A DNA stretch of 12,500 bases, taken from Salpingoeca rosetta. Taxonomy: Eukaryota > Opisthokonta > Choanoflagellata > Craspedida > Salpingoecidae. Within the stretch, counting starts at the first letter, position 1. Every line of letters begins with the position of its first letter. The DNA is taken from assembly GCF_000188695.1 (NCBI RefSeq), contig NW_004754932.1, positions 485,786-498,285 on the forward strand, read 5' to 3'. Shown piece by piece: positions 11,298-12,500 of the stretch. Below the pieces are notes generated by a model. That model saw only the letters and a list, made by a program, of their open reading frames with translations, did not search any database and was not told the DNA's origin. The position numbers and the translations under genes are program-made.

Positions 11298-12297
11298 GCA
11301 ACGAGGGTCTTCAGAAAAACACAGCTGCAATCATCAGCATACGCAAGGCACGAAACGTTTCGGTCACACTGTACCTTGCCCTCGGCATGGCGCTTGTCTG
11401 GTGCGCCAAGCTCGCGAAGCGTGTTCAGCTTGGCAAGCACTTGGCCCGTGGTCAGACCGTGTGTCGGCAGCTTGCGGTTGGCCTGAAAACATGTCACATT
11501 GGGGTGCGACAGACATGGTAAGCAACTCCATTTTGTCTTCTACAACTGGGAACATTGTGTACACGAACATTTCCCATTTGACACGAACAAGCAAGCAGGC
11601 AGGCAATCAAACGAGCAACCAAGCATCATGCAAGCAAGCAAAAGCAAACAAGCAAACACAAGCAAGCAGACGAGCCAAACACCGTACCTTCCAGTGGGTA
11701 AAGTACTTGAACATGTCGTGCTCAACGCCAACGAGAGTCTCTTCCACTTCGGAGGCAATCTTGCTGCGAACAAACGGGATCTTGCGGGCAACACGAAACA
11801 CCCACAGCTTCAGGCGCAGGAACCATGACCGGTCGTCCGCAAACAAGAACACAAACAGCTTGGCCACCAGCACATACGCGGCAATGGCAAGCGCAGCAAC
11901 CTGAATGGAGCACGAAGCACATGCATGAAACAAGCAGGCAAGAGGGAACCCCCCCCCCCCACACACACACACAGCAATGCAAGGAAAGAGAACAACAACA
12001 ATGGTGAGGAGCATGTGAGAAGATAAGGAGATGGAACGCGTTGAGGGACACGTGGACGTGGTGGTGGTGGGAGCGTGCGTACAGTCACATGTCACACATG
12101 TGGAAGGACTACCACGACTTCTTGTTGTGTGTTTCTGTTGTGTCATTTCGCACCTGCCATGCTTCGTACGGCGCAGCGTAGGAGTTGAAGGTGGTGGTGG
12201 CTGTGTCGAAGACCTCTGTGCACTGCTCGGCCATTTCCTTGGTCTGGCACACGCCAACCACGGCGGCGGCGCCAACAACAGCAAGCGACGTCCACAT
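7294..12297 (-). CDS. SGPL1: Sphingosine-1-phosphate lyase, 15 exons, complete
   Basis: Exons on the minus strand are 12297-12154, 11900-11688, 11482-11375, 11204-11073, 10831-10730, 10502-10392, 10195-10091, 9851-9792, 9570-9421, 9221-9093, 8885-8795, 8527-8440, 8164-7993, 7652-7554 and 7353-7294: 1764 nt, 587 residues (human enzyme 568). All 14 introns are GT-AG. The ATG at 12297 has A at -3, and the 48-residue first exon ends PYEAWQ like the human N-terminus. A membrane anchor (about 49-69) precedes a PLP-dependent fold. Visible marks are WTNPLH (185-190), the phosphate-binding SGGTES (222-227), [26 protein letters not shown] with Asp331, and [15 protein letters not shown] with the PLP lysine Lys369. 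The C-terminal domain shows [16 protein letters not shown] and [12 protein letters not shown]. The enzyme cleaves sphingosine 1-phosphate to a fatty aldehyde and phosphoethanolamine in the ER membrane, facing the cytosol. The exon 12-13 junction (INR/MLEG) has one residue more than my recalled human alignment, so that boundary is the least certain. Confidence 0.96.
7411..7452. repeat. Two tandem 21-bp copies in SGPL1 intron 14
   Basis: The unit GAACGATTTGAGGGAGTGTG plus T occurs twice without change, then runs into (GT)n at about 7447-7462. It lies in intron 14 (7354-7553). The copies are identical, so the duplication is recent. Confidence 0.92.
7853..7968. repeat. Long (AC)n tract in SGPL1 intron 13
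   Basis: This is over 100 bp of AC dinucleotides with a break near 7907-7920. The intron (7653-7992, 340 bp) is the longest in the gene. In the transcript this reads (GU)n and lies close to the 5' splice site at 7992. A GTG/GTC triplet run at about 7661-7688 lies near the 3' end of the same intron. Confidence 0.95.
8181..8210. repeat. Three 10-bp copies near the SGPL1 intron 12 acceptor
   Basis: AAGTGAGTGC is repeated three times, the last copy ending in A. On the plus strand each copy contains GTGAGT, a splice-donor-like hexamer on the antisense strand. On the coding strand the copies read as a CACTCACTT-type pyrimidine-rich stretch 17-46 nt before exon 13, where a polypyrimidine tract would be expected. 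Confidence 0.88.
8301..8430. repeat. C10 plus (AC)n compound repeat in SGPL1 intron 12
   Basis: A run of ten C at 8301-8310 is followed by interrupted, then pure, AC dinucleotides up to the CG-rich donor of exon 12 at 8439. In the transcript this is (GU)n followed by ten G. The tract starts within about ten bases of the 5' splice site. Confidence 0.93.
8711..8770. repeat. Four perfect 15-bp tandem copies in SGPL1 intron 11
   Basis: AACGTAAACACACAC is repeated four times with no mismatch, next to a plain AC tract at about 8658-8708. The coding-strand unit is GTGTGTGTTTACGTT. It lies 25-85 nt inside the 5' end of intron 11 (8528-8794). Confidence 0.95.
8989..9024. repeat. (CAC)12 triplet repeat in SGPL1 intron 10
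   Basis: There are twelve CAC units, with a shorter CAC run at about 9067-9081. The transcript reads (GUG)n. Intron 10 (8886-9092) is one of three SGPL1 introns without a long AC/GT dinucleotide tract. Confidence 0.92.
9232..9280. repeat. GT-rich repeat in SGPL1 intron 9
   Basis: Interrupted GT/GC dinucleotides lie just inside the 3' end of intron 9 (9222-9420), read as AC in the transcript. Two GCATGC sites are embedded at 9226 and 9252. Confidence 0.85.
9600..9725. repeat. GT/GA mixed repeats in SGPL1 intron 8
   Basis: Alternating GT and GA dinucleotide blocks with GTCA-type interruptions occupy most of intron 8 (9571-9791). In the transcript they read AC and CU, giving pyrimidine-rich stretches upstream of exon 9. 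Confidence 0.85.
10207..10226. repeat. (GT)n G10 compound repeat in SGPL1 intron 6
   Basis: Five GT units run straight into ten G (10217-10226). In the transcript this is C10 followed by (AC)n, close to the acceptor of exon 7 at 10196. It is the reverse-orientation version of the compound repeats in introns 1 and 12. Confidence 0.9.
10598..10714. repeat. (AC)n/(ACGC) repeat in SGPL1 intron 5
   Basis: AC dinucleotides interrupted by G every few units fill half of intron 5 (10503-10729). The transcript reads GU-rich from close to the 5' splice site. Confidence 0.93.
10857..10901. repeat. GT-rich repeat in SGPL1 intron 4
   Basis: GT dinucleotides mixed with TACATG units (GTACATGTGTGTGTACATGTACATG) form locally palindromic sequence in intron 4 (10832-11072). 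In the transcript they read as AC with embedded CAUGUA and lie upstream of exon 5. Confidence 0.85.
11236..11297. repeat. (GT)n repeat in SGPL1 intron 3
   Basis: This is about 60 bp of GT with occasional TATGTG breaks in intron 3 (11205-11374), the shortest intron of the gene at 170 bp. The transcript reads (AC)n upstream of exon 4. Confidence 0.93.
11588..11670. repeat. AAGC/CAAG tetranucleotide repeats in SGPL1 intron 2
   Basis: Degenerate AAGC and AGGC units fill the 5' half of intron 2 (11483-11687). The same tetranucleotide family appears in the vWA intron at 2992-3012. This intron lacks an AC/GT tract. Confidence 0.85.
11949..11973. repeat. C12 plus (AC)n compound repeat in SGPL1 intron 1
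   Basis: Twelve C are followed by six AC units in intron 1 (11901-12153). The transcript reads (GU)n then G12, the same order as in intron 12. Confidence 0.93.
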
Positions 12298-12500
12298 TTG
12301 TTCGGTGATGGCACTGGCTCTGGTTGTTGGATGGAGGGTTTGGAGGGTGAGGTGGCAGTGTGTGTGTGTTGGCGCAGAAACTGTTTCTTCTTCTGCGGCT
12401 GTTGTTGTTGAGCAAGGACTAGACCCTTATGTGCACATCAAATCACACAAATTATATGTATTTTGCATCGGTTATGTGCGCGTTTGTAACACACCAGGAC
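12298..12500 (-). promoter_or_regulatory. Upstream flank of SGPL1, possible promoter
   Basis: This is the 203 bp before the lyase start codon. An AT-rich island at about 12445-12465 contains ATTATATGTATTTT on the plus strand, a TATA-like element about 155 bp before the ATG. The stretch nearest the ATG is rich in C and A on the coding strand and looks like a 5' UTR. No other gene begins within the window edge. Confidence 0.35.

Overview
The window is eukaryotic nuclear DNA. It has spliced genes with small exons, GT-AG introns of about 170-340 bp, AG-preceded exon starts, and very dense microsatellites. GC-rich exons, introns packed with CA/GT repeats, and a secreted protein with paired von Willebrand A (vWA) domains on threonine-rich stalks suggest a unicellular holozoan. 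A choanoflagellate such as the Salpingoeca/Monosiga group is my best guess, but this is inference and I cannot confirm the species.

Layout. (1) 80-336 (+) is the last exon of an ABC-F ATPase of the ABCF1/GCN20 type, entered from an intron made of (AC)n at the left edge. (2) 337-1130 is a convergent intergenic region with no supportable gene. (3) 1131-3683 (-) is a two-exon gene for a secreted protein of 762 residues with two vWA domains, threonine-rich linkers and antistasin-like cysteine motifs near both ends. (4) 3684-4756 is intergenic, with a perfect 11-bp hairpin and a larger GT/AC hairpin. (5) 4757-7162 (-) is a two-exon secreted carboxylesterase/cholinesterase-family protein of 711 residues, interrupted by 49 consecutive serines. 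(6) A spacer of only 131 bp follows. (7) 7294-12297 (-) is a complete 15-exon sphingosine-1-phosphate lyase gene of 587 residues. I rebuilt it exon by exon: all 14 introns are GT-AG and every junction keeps the frame. (8) 12298-12500 is its upstream flank.

The four genes are not an obvious pathway. Sphingosine-1-phosphate lyase is an ER lipid-breakdown enzyme, the esterase and the vWA protein enter the secretory route, and ABCF1 acts in translation. The lyase and the esterase are arranged tandemly with a tiny spacer, so shared transcription is possible but unproven.

The strongest unexplained signals are structural. CA/GT repeats occur in 14 of the 17 introns seen, in both orientations within one transcript. 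Three introns share a compound C-run/(AC)n motif. GCATGC is about six-fold over chance and almost entirely noncoding. Many 5' splice sites read GTRCG rather than GTRAG. The esterase carries a near-pure TCA expansion inside its catalytic fold. I see no virus, transposon, CRISPR array or RNA gene.
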